5,299 nt of DNA, taken from positions 1 to 5,299 of the forward strand of contig JAGAAH010000190.1 of the NCBI GenBank assembly GCA_017615375.1, in the 5' to 3' direction. This DNA is from Lachnospiraceae bacterium (GTDB lineage: Bacteria; Bacillota; Clostridia; Lachnospirales; Lachnospiraceae). Shown piece by piece: positions 4,401-5,299 of this stretch (its first letter is position 1; every line of letters begins with the position of its first letter). The notes under the pieces were generated by a model that saw only the letters and a program-made list of their open reading frames with translations, had not been told where the DNA came from and searched no databases. Both the position numbers and the translations under genes were made by a program.

Positions 4401-5299
4401 TTACTTACCGATACCAAAGTATGACAAGATACCGAGTACAAATACAATCAAAATAATAACGGGAAGCACATAAGTCACATAGCCCTTCATCCACCTGGGG
4501 AACTTAAGACCCTTACCCGCATTGGCTTCATCCGTAAAGTTCTTAAAGCCCCAGCCCCACTTACGTGTACAATACAGCACATAAGTTAACGAACCGAGGG
4601 GCAGCATCAAAGTCGATACAAAGAAGTCTTCAAGATCCGACACATCCTTGCCCTCGATACCGAAAGCATGGAAGCCCGACCAAACGTTGTTGCCGAGGAT
4701 AAAAGGAATATTAAGCACAATCATCATCACGCATACAATCCATGCGGTCTTCTTACGTGACCACTTGAACACTTCCGAGCCGCAGGCGATGATATTCTCA
4801 TACACCGCAAGCACCGTCGAAAACGCCGCAAAAGTCATAAAAATAAAGAACAACGCACCCCAGAATCTTCCTCCGGGAATACCGTTAAATACGTTGGGAA
4901 GCGTCAGGAACAAAAGTCCCGCACCTTCATTGGGCTCGATTCCATACGAGAAGCATGCAGGGAATACAATAAGTCCCGCAGTAAGCGCTACAAAGGTATC
5001 TAGCAAAATAATGCTTACCGACTCGCCCGTAAGCGAACGCTCCTTGCCAAGATAACTTCCGAAAATAGCCATGGAACCGATACCGAGGCTAAGTGTAAAG
5101 AACGCCTGGTTCATAGCTTCCGACACCACATTAGCGTTAATCTTGCTAAAGTCAGGCTCAAGATAGAACTTAATACCTTCTCTTGCCCCATCAAGGGTAA
5201 GACCGTAAACAGCCAAAGCAACCATAAGCACCAAAAGCGCAACCATCATATACTTCGTAATTCTCTCAAGGCCCTTTTGAAGGCTGAAAGAACATACAA
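4401..5299 (-). CDS. Sodium-dependent NSS/SNF-family transporter, C-terminal part
   Basis: The frame runs without a stop to the window edge, so the N-terminus (about the first four or five membrane helices) is missing. 298 residues are visible. They begin in QKGLERITKYMM, the family's KGIEK-type lead into TM5. Visible residues 66-74, FFTLSLGIG, are the unwound TM6 segment that lines the substrate pocket; the LeuT F259 position is Ile here. D100 in LLDTF aligns with the Na1 Asn of LeuT. S160-T161 in TM8 match the LeuT Na2 Thr/Ser pair. TM9, TM10 and one last helix follow and the protein then stops, which suggests the 11-helix bacterial type (MhsT/Tyt1-like) rather than 12. Role: Na+-coupled uptake, probably of amino acids, substrate undetermined. 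The in-frame ATG at 5249 is internal to TM5 and not the start. Confidence 0.93.
   Translation of the reverse strand, partial: VCSFSLQKGLERITKYMMVALLVLMVALAVYGLTLDGAREGIKFYLEPDFSKINANVVSEAMNQAFFTLSLGIGSMAIFGSYLGKERSLTGESVSIILLDTFVALTAGLIVFPACFSYGIEPNEGAGLLFLTLPNVFNGIPGGRFWGALFFIFMTFAAFSTVLAVYENIIACGSEVFKWSRKKTAWIVCVMMIVLNIPFILGNNVWSGFHAFGIEGKDVSDLEDFFVSTLMLPLGSLTYVLYCTRKWGWGFKNFTDEANAGKGLKFPRWMKGYVTYVLPVIILIVFVLGILSYFGIGK

Noticed and set aside
1943..4508. Frequent CTTAAG hexamers through the permease, HAD and NSS genes
   Set aside because: Most are in-frame Leu-Lys codon pairs (CTT AAG) and follow from codon preference, so no special site needs to be invoked.

Overview
The window looks like chromosomal DNA of a low-to-mid-GC Gram-positive anaerobe, most likely a clostridial Lachnospiraceae relative. 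This is inferred from strong AGGAG-type ribosome binding sites, intrinsic terminators with U-tracts, the mix of gene families, and a codon style of Lys=AAG and frequent Leu=CTT in four of the five genes. All five convincing genes lie on the minus strand, so transcription runs from high to low coordinates.

In transcription order: (1) the C-terminal part of a sodium-coupled amino-acid-type (NSS/SNF) transporter, cut by the window edge at 5299; (2) 12 bases later, a HAD-superfamily phosphatase, probably co-transcribed with it; (3) 70 bases later, a 107-residue charged protein I do not recognise; (4) a 250-base gap (3109-3358) holding what I read as a complete yybP-ykoY-type (manganese) riboswitch with its own promoter and expression platform; (5) an ArsB/NhaD/SLC13-like 423-residue permease ending at a strong terminator; (6) a roughly 420-base non-coding region with a phased array of ATGTCTAA half-sites; (7) an XRE-type regulator with a helical C-terminal domain, whose terminator overlaps its stop codon; (8) a 200-base non-coding end with a second array of alternating inverted motifs.

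The most interesting part is the riboswitch-permease unit. The leader starts at a promoter embedded in the last codons of the 107-residue gene. It folds into a P1-closed aptamer carrying GGAGTAGC on the 5' side and GCAAGA on the 3' side. A second hairpin competes for the 3' strand of P1, and a 12-bp terminator follows. One strand of the second hairpin can also pair with the terminator's 5' arm over 10 positions. The simplest reading is an ON switch: ligand holds P1, frees an antiterminator strand and lets the permease be expressed. This would put an ArsB/NhaD-like carrier in manganese (or manganese-linked ion) homeostasis, rather than the arsenite, sodium or citrate role its family name suggests.

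The XRE gene is set apart from the rest. It uses AAA and AAG for lysine about equally, while the permease and HAD genes almost always use AAG. It also sits between two non-coding repeat arrays whose motif spacing falls near multiples of 32 bp, about three helical turns. It may be a more recent arrival with its own operator sites.
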